A stretch of 44,042 bases of DNA, taken from the IMG/VR virus record IMGVR_UViG_3300020470_000036, positions 1 to 44,042 of that record, one strand, 5' to 3'. Below the pieces are notes generated by a model. That model searched no databases. It worked only from the letters and a program-made list of their open reading frames with translations, and was not told the origin of the DNA. Origin of the DNA: a virus. Shown here piece by piece: positions 7,392 to 15,987 of this stretch. The number at the start of each line of letters is the position of its first letter. Positions within the stretch are counted from its first letter, which is position 1. Made by a program: the position numbers and the translations under genes.

Positions 7392-8119
7392 CAAATAGTT
7401 TTGAGGATTTTAAACAATTACTCACCACCAGTTCAAGGGAACCTGCTAGGTCAAACCTTTATGGTGTAGATCTCTTTATGCCACCAGTGCTTCTCGCAAA
7501 TGACCCAGATCTCAGAAGGGACTTGCGAGGTGTTTATGATGCAATGAATTTCCTTGCTGACACTGTTACTGTTCCTGGAAGAAGAGTTACATCACAACCA
7601 TCAAAGACAAATGTTGGTGTCCAGTGGCATTATGCAACCAATCAGGCAAATACAGATTTAAGTATAGAATTTGTAACAACTAAAGATTTGATTCATCGTA
7701 AGTTTTTTGAGAATTGGATGAATTACACTGCATCTGATGCTCAGAATACTGCTACCTTCTATGATGAGTATATTACTAATATACAGATACTTAAGTGGGA
7801 ATTAGGATCTCCTGTTAATTGGGATGGTATAAATCTTAATAGAGAACGTTATACACAGAGACTTAATAGGACAACAGGTGTATGGCAATTCTTTGGAGCA
7901 TATCCAGTTGATCTAGGAGGATTGACATTTAATAATGGTCCAGCAGGTTTACTTAAGTTTAAAGTAGGATTTAAGTTTGAGAGATATAGGTTTGATACTA
8001 TTGCAGATGATGTATTAGGTGATAATACACCTGATAGATACATTAATGGATTCACCGATGCACAAGGTGCTCTAGGGGTAGACAATAACCAGAAAGCAGC
8101 AGCTAGATTTGGATTCTAG
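7388..8119 (+). CDS. gp54: Baseplate tail-tube initiator gp54
   Basis: A 243-residue protein matching cyanophage gp54, which starts tail-tube polymerisation on top of gp48. It uses GTG as start, overlapping the previous TGA (GTGA). Diagnostic parts are NLYGVDLFMPP, LADTVTVPGRRVTSQP, the NTDLSIEFVTTKDL strand pattern shared with tail-tube proteins, and the RKFFENWMNY helix. The C-terminal FKFERYRFDTIADD closes the tube-like barrel. T4 gp54 is 320 residues, so this is a shorter form. Confusion with the tube protein gp19 is possible because both share a fold, but the baseplate context favours gp54. Confidence 0.8.
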   Translation: MTNSFEDFKQLLTTSSREPARSNLYGVDLFMPPVLLANDPDLRRDLRGVYDAMNFLADTVTVPGRRVTSQPSKTNVGVQWHYATNQANTDLSIEFVTTKDLIHRKFFENWMNYTASDAQNTATFYDEYITNIQILKWELGSPVNWDGINLNRERYTQRLNRTTGVWQFFGAYPVDLGGLTFNNGPAGLLKFKVGFKFERYRFDTIADDVLGDNTPDRYINGFTDAQGALGVDNNQKAAARFGF

Positions 8120-8126
8120 TTTCCCC

Positions 8127-8134
8127 CCTAAATA
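8127..8134 (+). promoter_or_regulatory. Weak late promoter before gp26
   Basis: CCTAAATA followed by AAG lies 21 nt before the gp26 start, in the 36-nt gap after gp54. It differs from NATAAATA at the second base. The position matches that of the better late sites in this window. Confidence 0.4.
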
Positions 8135-8155
8135 AAGATAATATAATTAATCGTT

Positions 8156-8860
8156 ATGCCTTTACCTAAGTTAGCCATACCTGAGTATGAGATGAAACTG
8201 CCTATTACAGGGCAAAATATATCATACCGACCCTTCCTAGTGAAGGAAGAGAAATTGCTTTATCTCGCTATGGAGTCGCAAGACAACAAGCAGATGATTA
8301 AAGCAGTTAAGACTATTATTAAAAACTGCACAAACCTTAAGAGTAAGGTAGAAGATCTCGCTACTTTTGAGATTGAATATATCTTCCTTAAGATCAGATC
8401 TGTTGCTGTTGGTGAGACAAGTGAATTTAAAGTAACCTGTCCAGATGATGAGAAAACTACAGTGAATGTTACTATTCCTCTTGCTGATGTAGGTCTTGAA
8501 ATACCAGAAGGTCACAATGCTGAAATTGATCTTGATGGTAATGTCGGTGTGAAGATGAAATATCCTTCATTGGATGTATTCATTCAGCAAAACCTCTCTG
8601 ACAATCCTTCTATGGATGATGTTTTTGAATTAGCTGCTGGTTGTATTGACCAAGTATATGATTCAGAAGAAGTATATGATACCTTTAGTAAGAAGGAAGC
8701 ATTAGAGTTTCTTGAAAATCTTAATGCAGAGCAGTTTCAGAAGGTGCAAGCTTTCTTTGAGACAATGCCTAAACTATCATATAAGTTAGAGGTTGTTAAT
8801 CCAAATACTAAAGTTAAGAGTGAGATGGTGCTTGAGGGTCTTGCGGCTTTTTTCGAGTAG
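8156..8860 (+). CDS. gp26: Baseplate hub assembly protein gp26
   Basis: A 234-residue member of the T4 baseplate protein family that contains gp26 (T4 gp26 is 208 residues). The opening MPLPKLAIPEYEMKLP and GQNISYRPFLVKEEKLL are hallmark stretches, followed by a helical part (MIKAVKTIIKNCTN), IEYIFLKIRSVAVGE and a beta-rich core with TCPDDEKTTVNVTIPL. The C-terminal helices (EALEFLENLNAEQFQKVQAF) end in FFE. T4 gp26 is required for hub assembly, although its place in the mature particle is unclear. It is followed after five bases by gp51, the same functional pair as in T4. Confidence 0.87.
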   Translation: MPLPKLAIPEYEMKLPITGQNISYRPFLVKEEKLLYLAMESQDNKQMIKAVKTIIKNCTNLKSKVEDLATFEIEYIFLKIRSVAVGETSEFKVTCPDDEKTTVNVTIPLADVGLEIPEGHNAEIDLDGNVGVKMKYPSLDVFIQQNLSDNPSMDDVFELAAGCIDQVYDSEEVYDTFSKKEALEFLENLNAEQFQKVQAFFETMPKLSYKLEVVNPNTKVKSEMVLEGLAAFFE

Positions 8861-8865
8861 CGTTA

Positions 8866-9051
8866 ATGCATGACAGTCTTGAAAACTATTACAAGACTAA
8901 CTTCGCATTAATGCAACACCACAAATACTCATTAACTGAGTTGGAAGACATGATACCGTGGGAACGTGATGTTTATGTGAATCTCCTCATCGCTCATATA
9001 CAGGAAGAGGAAAGACGGCAAAAACAAGAAGAAAGTAAAATGTCTCTCTAA
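8866..9051 (+). CDS. gp51: Baseplate hub assembly catalyst gp51
   Basis: A 61-residue acidic, helical protein that fits the cyanophage gp51 family. TNFALMQHHKYSLTELEDM followed by IPWERDVYVNLLIAHI is the conserved core, and the tail is a Glu/Gln/Lys-rich helix (EEERRQKQEES). T4 gp51 acts catalytically in hub assembly and is not found in the virion. The stop overlaps the start of the first giant hydrophobic protein by one base. This fits an assembly chaperone for the following hub and tape-measure-like proteins, by analogy with small tail-assembly proteins encoded before tape measures in other phages; that last point is inference. Confidence 0.75.
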   Translation: MHDSLENYYKTNFALMQHHKYSLTELEDMIPWERDVYVNLLIAHIQEEERRQKQEESKMSL

Positions 9052-11405
9052 TGGCAATAAAGAGTTTCGTTAAAATTAGACCCATCAAGGATGATGGTGC
9101 ATTATCTGGATCCTTCAATGAGATTCGGAAGGGTATCAATCGTACTGGAGAAGTAACGGAGTCTATTGCCAGTAATATGGTGGAGACTCATAAACTCATT
9201 AAGTTTGAGAAAGAGTGGTTAGGAGATAGAAACGACGAAAGAGTAGAGAAGGTCCAGACTACAGAAAAGAAAGAAAAGGGTAAGTTTAAGACCTGGTTGG
9301 GTAACTGGATTAAGATGTTCAGGAGGAAGAAGAGGGATGCTGCTGAGAAGACTGCTGAGAAGGGGATAGAGAAAGGTAATAAGGAAAACGAAGGTTTAAA
9401 ATTAAAGGCAGGTAAGAAGGCATTAGGTTTCTTTGGTAGATTAGCAGCAATGCTAGGACCACTGTTCAACTTCTTCGTATTGTATGGTGCTTTTAATTGG
9501 TTAGAGAAGAACTCAGAGAAGGCAACGAAAGTCTTTAGATTAATATTTGCGTTAGGTAAGTTTGCATTTAAACTAGCAGGGTTTGGAGTAGACATGCTAT
9601 TTGGCGGTCTATCCAACATGTTTGGTAACTTTGGTGAAGGACCAATCAAGAGAGGATTTAGATTCTTATTTGGATTCCTTAGTTTTGTAGGTGGATTTGG
9701 TACCCTTAGGTATCTACTTAACCCTATGAAGATCTTTAGTGATGGTAGAAAACTTAGAAAGATATTTGGTGACCAGACTAATAGGGAGGTAGAGGCAAAG
9801 AATTATGAGATGTGGAGGAAGACAGGATATAGAGATAAAGAGACTGGTAAGATCTATACAGAGAAAGAATATAAGGCACAGAAGAAGTCAGTAGAGAGAC
9901 AGCAGAAAAAGTTAAAGGCACAAGGTAAGCATAACGAAGCAAGAAAGGTAGGTGCTGCACATAATAAGAGAGTAGGAGCCACTCACTTACAGAAAGGTAA
10001 GAATATTGGTGGTAAGTTGATGCAACCTGGCATGCAGAAGGGTATTGCTGCTGTTGGTGGTATAACTCGTGCTATGTCTGGTATTGCGAGTGGTGAAGAT
10101 GCTACTGAGGCAGTTGGAGCAGGTTTAGGTCAGGCAGCAGGTGGAATGATAGGATCTGCCTTGTTAACACCATTCTTAGGACCATTTGGACCTATAGTTG
10201 GTAATGCTTTAGGTGGTTTCTTAGGGGAATGGATAGGTAAGACATTTTTACCAGTAATTAAACCAATATTTGAACCTATTAAACAAACCTTTATGATGTT
10301 TAAGGATCTTATAGGTAGTATATTTGCAGATCTAGGTGTAGGTGACTTCCTAGGCACACTATTTCAGTTTATAGGTCAGTTGGGTGGTCTCTTAATGAAG
10401 GGATTGAAACCATTGTTGGATTTCGTTGGGTTTATATTAGGTGGTGCTATTAAGATTATAGGAGGTATAATAAGTTTTATTATAGGTGCTGCTAAGAATA
10501 TATTTGCATTTTTGAAGAATCCTATAGGATTTGCATGGGATGTTATATGGAAAAAGGATCCTGGTAGAGATGTAAAACTACCAGATGATATAGATTCAAA
10601 GTCAGAAGGTGGTAAGGTTTCTGGTGGTAATACTATTAATCTCTTCCAGCCAGCACCACCACCTATGTTCTTGGGTGGGATGATGATGCTTATGGGTAGG
10701 AAGAAGAGAGGACCATGGAAACCACCTAGGGGTTGGAAACCTAAGTATGAGATTACCGATGAGGTGCATGTTCCAGGATATATCAGAAGTATCGAGTATA
10801 AGATTACTAATGTACCTAAGCATATTGAAGGTACTGGAGAAAGGATATTTGAGACTGAAACATATGAGAATTTTACTGCTGAGGAGATTCTTGCTGGTAA
10901 GCATAAACCAAAGAAAGAAAAAGAGAAGAAAAAAGAAGGAGAGGAGAAAGAAGGTAAACGTGGGTTTAAGGGTGTCTTAGGTGGTATTGCTGATAGTTTA
11001 ACAGGTGGTATATTTGACTTTGATAAGAGAGGTAATAATAAAATTCAAAATGCACAACAAGGTCTTTTAAAAGGACTGGCATCTGGTGTACCAGTATTAG
11101 GTGGACTTGCAAAAGGTCTAGGTAAACTATTTGGTCGTAAGAAAGAAGAAGTTACAGAAGCACCAGCACCAAAGAAGAGAGAGACATGGCAAGCTATGTC
11201 TATAGATACGATGAGAGATATGTCTGATGTGAGAACGGAAACTTTAAAACAATTCCAATATAAAGCACAAAGGGATAAGGATAATGAGAAGTTTATGCCT
11301 GCTCCTAGGACTATAATCCGTAACATTAAACAACCTGTAATAAATAATAGCGGTAATACTCCTGTGCCTATATACGCACCAACCTCACCAATGTTTACTT
11401 GTTAA
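9051..11405 (+). CDS. Giant hydrophobic structural protein, tape-measure-like, paralogue A
   Basis: A 784-residue protein. The order is a charged helical N-terminus (about 1-120, with KKEKGKF and RRKKRDAAEK), a hydrophobic block (125-235) holding FNWLEKNSEKATKVFRLIF, a basic helical stretch (240-320), a Gly/Ala-rich hydrophobic zone (330-400, IGSALLTPFLGPFGP), more hydrophobic helices to about 500, then a Lys/Glu-rich segment and the motif LTGGIFDFDKRG. It is paralogous to the next gene. Long hydrophobic, Gly-rich helices are typical of tail tape measure and membrane-penetrating tail proteins, and the position after gp51 and before the gp27-like hub is where T4 encodes hub and gp29 tape-measure proteins. 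Clear identity with gp29 cannot be claimed. Confidence 0.7.
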   Translation: MAIKSFVKIRPIKDDGALSGSFNEIRKGINRTGEVTESIASNMVETHKLIKFEKEWLGDRNDERVEKVQTTEKKEKGKFKTWLGNWIKMFRRKKRDAAEKTAEKGIEKGNKENEGLKLKAGKKALGFFGRLAAMLGPLFNFFVLYGAFNWLEKNSEKATKVFRLIFALGKFAFKLAGFGVDMLFGGLSNMFGNFGEGPIKRGFRFLFGFLSFVGGFGTLRYLLNPMKIFSDGRKLRKIFGDQTNREVEAKNYEMWRKTGYRDKETGKIYTEKEYKAQKKSVERQQKKLKAQGKHNEARKVGAAHNKRVGATHLQKGKNIGGKLMQPGMQKGIAAVGGITRAMSGIASGEDATEAVGAGLGQAAGGMIGSALLTPFLGPFGPIVGNALGGFLGEWIGKTFLPVIKPIFEPIKQTFMMFKDLIGSIFADLGVGDFLGTLFQFIGQLGGLLMKGLKPLLDFVGFILGGAIKIIGGIISFIIGAAKNIFAFLKNPIGFAWDVIWKKDPGRDVKLPDDIDSKSEGGKVSGGNTINLFQPAPPPMFLGGMMMLMGRKKRGPWKPPRGWKPKYEITDEVHVPGYIRSIEYKITNVPKHIEGTGERIFETETYENFTAEEILAGKHKPKKEKEKKKEGEEKEGKRGFKGVLGGIADSLTGGIFDFDKRGNNKIQNAQQGLLKGLASGVPVLGGLAKGLGKLFGRKKEEVTEAPAPKKRETWQAMSIDTMRDMSDVRTETLKQFQYKAQRDKDNEKFMPAPRTIIRNIKQPVINNSGNTPVPIYAPTSPMFTC

Positions 11406-11408
11406 TAA

Positions 11409-13919
11409 ATGGCACCAACAGTTAAAGTAAATAAAGCAACCATGTATAAGATGATATCTTATAAGGGTGTTTCTGGTGGCAAAAATAATTACTCACCTCT
11501 TACAGCAGCACAGAGACTGCCTCAGATTGAGAAGAGTTTTGGTAAGGGAATGAGTGCTGTCACAGCAGGTATTAACTCACTTGGACAAACTCTTAATAGT
11601 ATTGCTAGGAGTACTGAATTTACATTATCAGGTTGGAAGTCATCTATTAAGTCACAGATAAGTGACAACAAATTACTTGTAAAGAAGGAAAAGATTGCAG
11701 AGAGAGGTAAGGTTAAGAGAGAGAAGAAGAGAGATAAAGAGGAGAAGGATAGAAGAAAGAAAGCTCAGAGAGATGAGGCAGAGAATAAAACTGAGAAGGA
11801 TCCACTACTAAAACGTATTGGATCAGCATTTGCTGAGAAGACCAAGGCAGTAGGTAAGGGTCTCTTTGGTACTATAATAAGTCTATTTGGTAATCTTATA
11901 GGGACGTTTATATCCTATAATATATTTGATTGGATATCAAAGAATCCTAAGAAGGTCACTGCTTTCTTTAAGGTTATAGAAGGTATTGGTAAGTTTGTAT
12001 TTAATGTTGTAGGATTCTTGTCTGGTATGTATCTTACTGGACTGACTAATTTCCTTGAGAATCCTATAAGTCTTAAAGGTTTCTTTGGTATATTCCAGTT
12101 CATACTGGGTGCGACACCTTTATTTGCAGCATTTGCATTCCTTAAGAATCCTCTTAAAGGGGTTAAGGTGCTTGGTAGTATCATTAGTAAGCTAGGTAAT
12201 GGACTGAAGAATCTCTTTGGTTTTGGTAGTAAGGAAGATAAGTTAAAACAATTTAAACTTAAGAAAGCCACTGGACATAGGTTCGGGAAGGTTGGTAAGT
12301 TTATGGAGGGTAAGGTAGGTAAGGGACTACTTGCTGGTGGTGCTGCTGTTGGTGCATTTGGATCAGTTAAAGCTGCTGGTGGTAGTACTTCTGAAGCTGG
12401 TGGTGCTGCCGTTGGTGCTGGTGCTGGTCAAATGGCAGGAGCAGCAATAGGTGCTGCAACTGGAATTCCTGGTGCTGGTGCACTGGGAGGTATGATTGGT
12501 AGTATGGCAGGTGGCACTGTTGGTAAGGCAGTTGGTGGGATGATAGAACCAATTGTTAAACCTATAGGTGACTTCTTCAAGATGATTGGTGATACCTTTG
12601 GTGGTGTGGTTGAAGAGATTAAGAAACCAATGGAAGAATTCTTCACTGTATTAGGTGAAGTATTGGGTGGTATTATTGAGGCAATTAAACCTCACATGCC
12701 TATCATTAGTAAGATAATCAGCACAGGTATTAAGGTACTATTCTGGCCCTTATTCTTAGGTATGAAAGCATTGACTGCGGTGCTTAAGTTATTTACTGGT
12801 GGTAAAGGAGATAAAGGTCAAGAAGGAGATAAAGGATCCAAACCTACAGATAAGATAAAGGAAACACCTGGTGACCCTGGTGGTGGTGATCAACCAAAGA
12901 CAACAAGTAAGAAATTTAAAGCTACGTTGGTTGCAGGTTTACCTGTAGGAGATAGATTACTACCTATACAGATGTCAATTATAGGTGCGAGTAAGGCGAT
13001 GTCTGAGAAGAATTTCCAGAATCTAGCACCTCATGTTCAGGAAATGTATCTCAAGCAATTAGCGGAAGAAGGTAATGGTAATCCTGTAGAGCCTGCACCT
13101 CAACCTGGTACTGAGAAAAAGGGTGATTCAAAGGGTGGATTTGATTTTGCTAAGGGTGGTCTATTCAAGTCTGGAGGATGGATATCTGGACCTCAATCAG
13201 GTTATCCTGTATCATTAGATGGTGGAAAAAGTACTTCATTCATAGGTCATGGTACTGAGTGGGTTGGAGCTAAGAAGGCAGCAGGTGGTCAAGCATTTGT
13301 AGTACCATTTGATACTCCTGCAACTAGACAGAGACCTGGATTAACTAAGACACGCCTAGGAGAAGCAAAGAGAGGAGGTTATGCATTACCACAGGCATAT
13401 GACCAGAGACTACGACCATATGCATGGGGTGGTAAGTGGTTAAAGAATACCTTTAATGCATTACCTCAGGTTAAAGCAGCTAAATGGGTAGGTGGTAAGG
13501 CATCTAATCTTATAGGTGGAGTAAAAGATACTCTTACTCAGAAGGATGATGAGGGTAAACCATCAGGTATAGCAAGGTGGTTAGCAGGTGCTGCTGATAC
13601 ATTAACTGGTAATAGATTTGATCTTGATAAGCGTGGATCCATGATGGATGGTGCTTCAAGACTGAAAGATAATATAGGTCAGAGACTTGAGGATGCTAAA
13701 CAAAGAGAGAATTCAGAGAAATTTAAACAACTACAAGAGGCATTAGATGGTCCTCAGGTAGTTGCTATGGAAGAGCAAGCTGAAGCTATAGGTACAGGTG
13801 GTGGTGATGATGTACCTTTCGTTATACCTAGTGACCATGAGTTAGCTGCTGATAAGTATATCAAACCTAAGTATGGTCTACTACCTGAGTTTATGACAGA
13901 TCCTGTGGAGTTTATGTAA
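11409..13919 (+). CDS. Giant hydrophobic structural protein, tape-measure-like, paralogue B
   Basis: An 836-residue paralogue of the preceding protein with the same layout. It has a charged coil (about 85-135, REKKRDKEEKDRRKK), then the matching hydrophobic block FDWISKNPKKVTAFFKVIE, a FLKNPLKGV element, a longer Ala/Gly zone (about 300-380, GAGAGQMAGAAIGAATG), PIVKPIGDFFKMIGDTF and a Lys/Gly-rich linker. The region about 570-690 (GGWISGPQSGYPVS, FIGHGTEWVG) has no counterpart in paralogue A and may be an extra folded domain. The shared LTGNRFDLDKRG motif lies near residue 735. It starts four bases after its paralogue and is followed at once by the gp27-like hub. Likely virion-internal, as tape measure or ejected pore former; this is inference from composition and location. 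Confidence 0.7.
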   Translation: MAPTVKVNKATMYKMISYKGVSGGKNNYSPLTAAQRLPQIEKSFGKGMSAVTAGINSLGQTLNSIARSTEFTLSGWKSSIKSQISDNKLLVKKEKIAERGKVKREKKRDKEEKDRRKKAQRDEAENKTEKDPLLKRIGSAFAEKTKAVGKGLFGTIISLFGNLIGTFISYNIFDWISKNPKKVTAFFKVIEGIGKFVFNVVGFLSGMYLTGLTNFLENPISLKGFFGIFQFILGATPLFAAFAFLKNPLKGVKVLGSIISKLGNGLKNLFGFGSKEDKLKQFKLKKATGHRFGKVGKFMEGKVGKGLLAGGAAVGAFGSVKAAGGSTSEAGGAAVGAGAGQMAGAAIGAATGIPGAGALGGMIGSMAGGTVGKAVGGMIEPIVKPIGDFFKMIGDTFGGVVEEIKKPMEEFFTVLGEVLGGIIEAIKPHMPIISKIISTGIKVLFWPLFLGMKALTAVLKLFTGGKGDKGQEGDKGSKPTDKIKETPGDPGGGDQPKTTSKKFKATLVAGLPVGDRLLPIQMSIIGASKAMSEKNFQNLAPHVQEMYLKQLAEEGNGNPVEPAPQPGTEKKGDSKGGFDFAKGGLFKSGGWISGPQSGYPVSLDGGKSTSFIGHGTEWVGAKKAAGGQAFVVPFDTPATRQRPGLTKTRLGEAKRGGYALPQAYDQRLRPYAWGGKWLKNTFNALPQVKAAKWVGGKASNLIGGVKDTLTQKDDEGKPSGIARWLAGAADTLTGNRFDLDKRGSMMDGASRLKDNIGQRLEDAKQRENSEKFKQLQEALDGPQVVAMEEQAEAIGTGGGDDVPFVIPSDHELAADKYIKPKYGLLPEFMTDPVEFM

Positions 13920-15398
13920 ATGGGTTTACCAGAAGTACTACAACAATTTCATAACAGTCTCACACAGATCACATATAATCCTGGTGAGGAGGTCTATGAC
14001 GATCCTAGAAAGTTTGAGCTTAAGAAGCTTGAGATGGAGATGGTTAGTGGAGATAAACTTGATATAGGTCAACTTGTAGTTGACTTTGAATATCATGAGT
14101 CCATCGAATCATCCTTTTTAAGGTGTGACTTTAGTATATTTGATGCTGTAGATTTCAATAAGAATCTACTTGGTGGTGAGTATATAGATGTTGAGTTAGT
14201 TACTGCTGCTGCATTAAAAGAAGAACCTCTTAAGTTTAGGATGCAGGTCTTTAAGATAGGCAGTATCATTAAGAGTGAGAGAGGACAGATGTATATTTTA
14301 CACTGTGTATCTCCTGAGATGTATATTGATGAGATGAATAAGGTATTCAAAGGATTTGGTCCAGGTGATGGTGCTGTAGATGAGGACTGTATACCCAAGT
14401 ATATCTGTGAGAACTATCTCAAGGCAAAGGGTGGAGATAAGATAAAGAAAAAGAATTTTGAGAATCATTCAAAATATACATTCCTAGCATGTAGTTGGAA
14501 ACCTAGTGATGCTATACATTTCCTATCAGATAAGGTAACTAGACTCAATAGTAGTAAGGGTGATAGTAAACAGTCAGGATTCTTATTCTGGGAGAATAGG
14601 AATGGATTCCAATTCAGATCAATAGACAGTATATGTGAGGGACATGCTCATAGAGAGAATGTATATACCTACAACTACATACAGAAATCACAGGAAGGTG
14701 TGGGTAACCTTGGTAGGTATTCTATAGAGAGTATTAAATATCCTGATAAAGCAAACCATCTATCTAATATGAGGATGGGTACTTATAAGACTGCTGCTAT
14801 TGGTATATCATTTGCTGCTGCTAGAAATAGTTTTGCACCTGTATCTGGTAAGAAAGAGGATACTGAGGTTGATACTGTCACTGCATCAGGAGGTAGTGGA
14901 TTATCACCAGCACCAGGTGGCACTGTAAATGAAGCAAGGGTATTAACCTTCGGTCAGATATTTAATAAGGCAACTACTTTAGAAGAAAGACCACCATATA
15001 AAGTACCAGACTTCTTTGATATTAAGAAGACACAACCTACTAGGATGAAGATCAGGGCATTGCCTGGTCTTAAGAATCAAACTAGTACTGCTAACCCTAA
15101 TAATGGTACAAATCCAGATATCGACACAATGGCAGTTGCACAATATGCAGCAGCAAGGTATAATTTACTTAAGTCGATTCAACTTATAATTGAGGTACCT
15201 GGAAACTCTGCTTTAACTGCTGGTAATTTAATTAATATTATTATACCTGCATCTATAGAGGATGGTGAAAATCTTAAGGTTGACCAGAGGTTTAGTGGTA
15301 AGTATATTATCGCTGGACTAACTCACATATACAAGAGAGAAGGTCTAACATCCAGACTATATCTTGTTAGGGACTCCGTACCTAAGACAGAAGACTAA
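13920..15398 (+). CDS. gp27: Baseplate hub protein, gp27-like
   Basis: A 492-residue protein resembling cyanophage gp27-type hubs, which form the trimeric torus linking the gp5 spike to the tail tube. The order is YNPGEEVYDDPRKF, ELEMEMVSGDKLDIGQL-like strands at about 35-55, DFEYHESIESSFLRCDFSIFD, and ILHCVSPEMYIDEMNKVF. Next comes a middle domain with WKPSDAIHFLSDKV and SGFLFWENRNGFQFRSID. A Gly/Pro-rich linker (about 305-325) precedes a C-terminal barrel with YNLLKSIQLIIEVPGN, NLINIIIPA and FSGKYIIAGLTHIY. The last part resembles hub proteins in contractile systems that handle spike binding. It begins one base after the previous stop. T4 gp27 is 391 residues, so this is longer. Confidence 0.8.
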   Translation: MGLPEVLQQFHNSLTQITYNPGEEVYDDPRKFELKKLEMEMVSGDKLDIGQLVVDFEYHESIESSFLRCDFSIFDAVDFNKNLLGGEYIDVELVTAAALKEEPLKFRMQVFKIGSIIKSERGQMYILHCVSPEMYIDEMNKVFKGFGPGDGAVDEDCIPKYICENYLKAKGGDKIKKKNFENHSKYTFLACSWKPSDAIHFLSDKVTRLNSSKGDSKQSGFLFWENRNGFQFRSIDSICEGHAHRENVYTYNYIQKSQEGVGNLGRYSIESIKYPDKANHLSNMRMGTYKTAAIGISFAAARNSFAPVSGKKEDTEVDTVTASGGSGLSPAPGGTVNEARVLTFGQIFNKATTLEERPPYKVPDFFDIKKTQPTRMKIRALPGLKNQTSTANPNNGTNPDIDTMAVAQYAAARYNLLKSIQLIIEVPGNSALTAGNLINIIIPASIEDGENLKVDQRFSGKYIIAGLTHIYKREGLTSRLYLVRDSVPKTED

Positions 15399-15404
15399 TA
15401 AATA
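15397..15404 (+). promoter_or_regulatory. Late promoter before cp12
   Basis: AATAAATA matches the cyanophage late consensus NATAAATA. It lies only 12 nt before the cp12 ATG and overlaps the hub gene stop. A transcript from it would have a very short leader. Confidence 0.5.
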
Positions 15405-15416
15405 ACTATACAGCTT

Positions 15417-15659
15417 ATGGACAGTAAACTAATGCAAACCATAGAACAGCACATACAGCATGATAGAGAGATCTTGGATGATCCTCAGACTAATCCTGCT
15501 GCACGTCGCCATTATAAAGAGGAGTTGCATGAACTAGAAGTTTATGCACATAATCATGCTTCAGAGATAGAAGCAGGTGATCATCACGATCCTAATTGCA
15601 TCGAATTATTCTGCGAGATGCATCCTGATGAACCAGAATGTCTCGTGTATGACGATTAA
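15417..15659 (+). CDS. cp12: CP12-like Calvin cycle inhibitor
   Basis: An 80-residue acidic protein with the C-terminal CP12 signature ELFCEMHPDEPECLVYDD, matching the host pattern C-x8-C-x-VYDD. C66 and C75 correspond to the pair that closes in the oxidised state and docks on GAPDH. ELHELEVYAHNHASE aligns loosely with the host helix containing the VEEL core. The N-terminal cysteine pair used by many host CP12 proteins to contact phosphoribulokinase is absent; C61 is an extra cysteine. Cyanophage CP12 is thought to hold GAPDH and PRK inactive, redirecting carbon into the pentose phosphate pathway. talC, the usual functional partner, lies 4.2 kb downstream. It directly follows a late promoter. 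Confidence 0.85.
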   Translation: MDSKLMQTIEQHIQHDREILDDPQTNPAARRHYKEELHELEVYAHNHASEIEAGDHHDPNCIELFCEMHPDEPECLVYDD

Positions 15660-15987
15660 AAAATTAACTAAGGAAGAGATAGGTTATAAACCCACCGATA
15701 AACTATCTCAGATGTGGCTATTGAACCCTCATGACCATCATTTCTTATATCAAAGGGATGATGGTTCTTATTATGGGTTTTCACACATCAAAGGAGAAGA
15801 TCCAGAAGAGTGGTTTTGGTTACCAGATGGTATACAACTAGAGTTATTTCCTAAGAAACCACCCAAGTCTAAACCACCAACTCAAGAGCAAATTGATCGT
15901 GCTCCACATCTTAATATTTTGGAGAAATATTATGGTAAGGGTTGGAAACCAGTAGAGAATAAAGATTTACCCCCTCATTTTGAATGA
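15649..15987 (+). CDS. Unknown protein between cp12 and cpeT
   Basis: A 112-residue protein beginning MTIKKLTKEEIGYKPTDK. The ATG at 15649 overlaps the end of cp12 by 11 nt; upstream in-frame starts lie deeper within cp12 and would add an unrelated Cys/Ile-rich leader, so they were rejected. The chain is rich in Trp, His and Pro: MWLLNPHDHHFLYQRDDGSY, then PEEWFWLPDGIQLELFP, then PPKSKPPTQEQIDRAPH. The first half looks like a small beta-sheet domain and the second is Pro/Lys-rich and probably flexible. I recognise no family. Overlap with both cp12 and cpeT implies coexpression with these photosynthesis-related genes. Confidence 0.7.
   Translation: MTIKKLTKEEIGYKPTDKLSQMWLLNPHDHHFLYQRDDGSYYGFSHIKGEDPEEWFWLPDGIQLELFPKKPPKSKPPTQEQIDRAPHLNILEKYYGKGWKPVENKDLPPHFE

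Noticed and set aside
9188-9649. Minus-strand open frame within the first tape-measure-like gene (and similar ones in 11915-12646, 17329-17694)
   Set aside because: Pro/Leu/Asn-rich shadow translation of Gly- and Lys-rich coding sequence, without ribosome site or neighbours.
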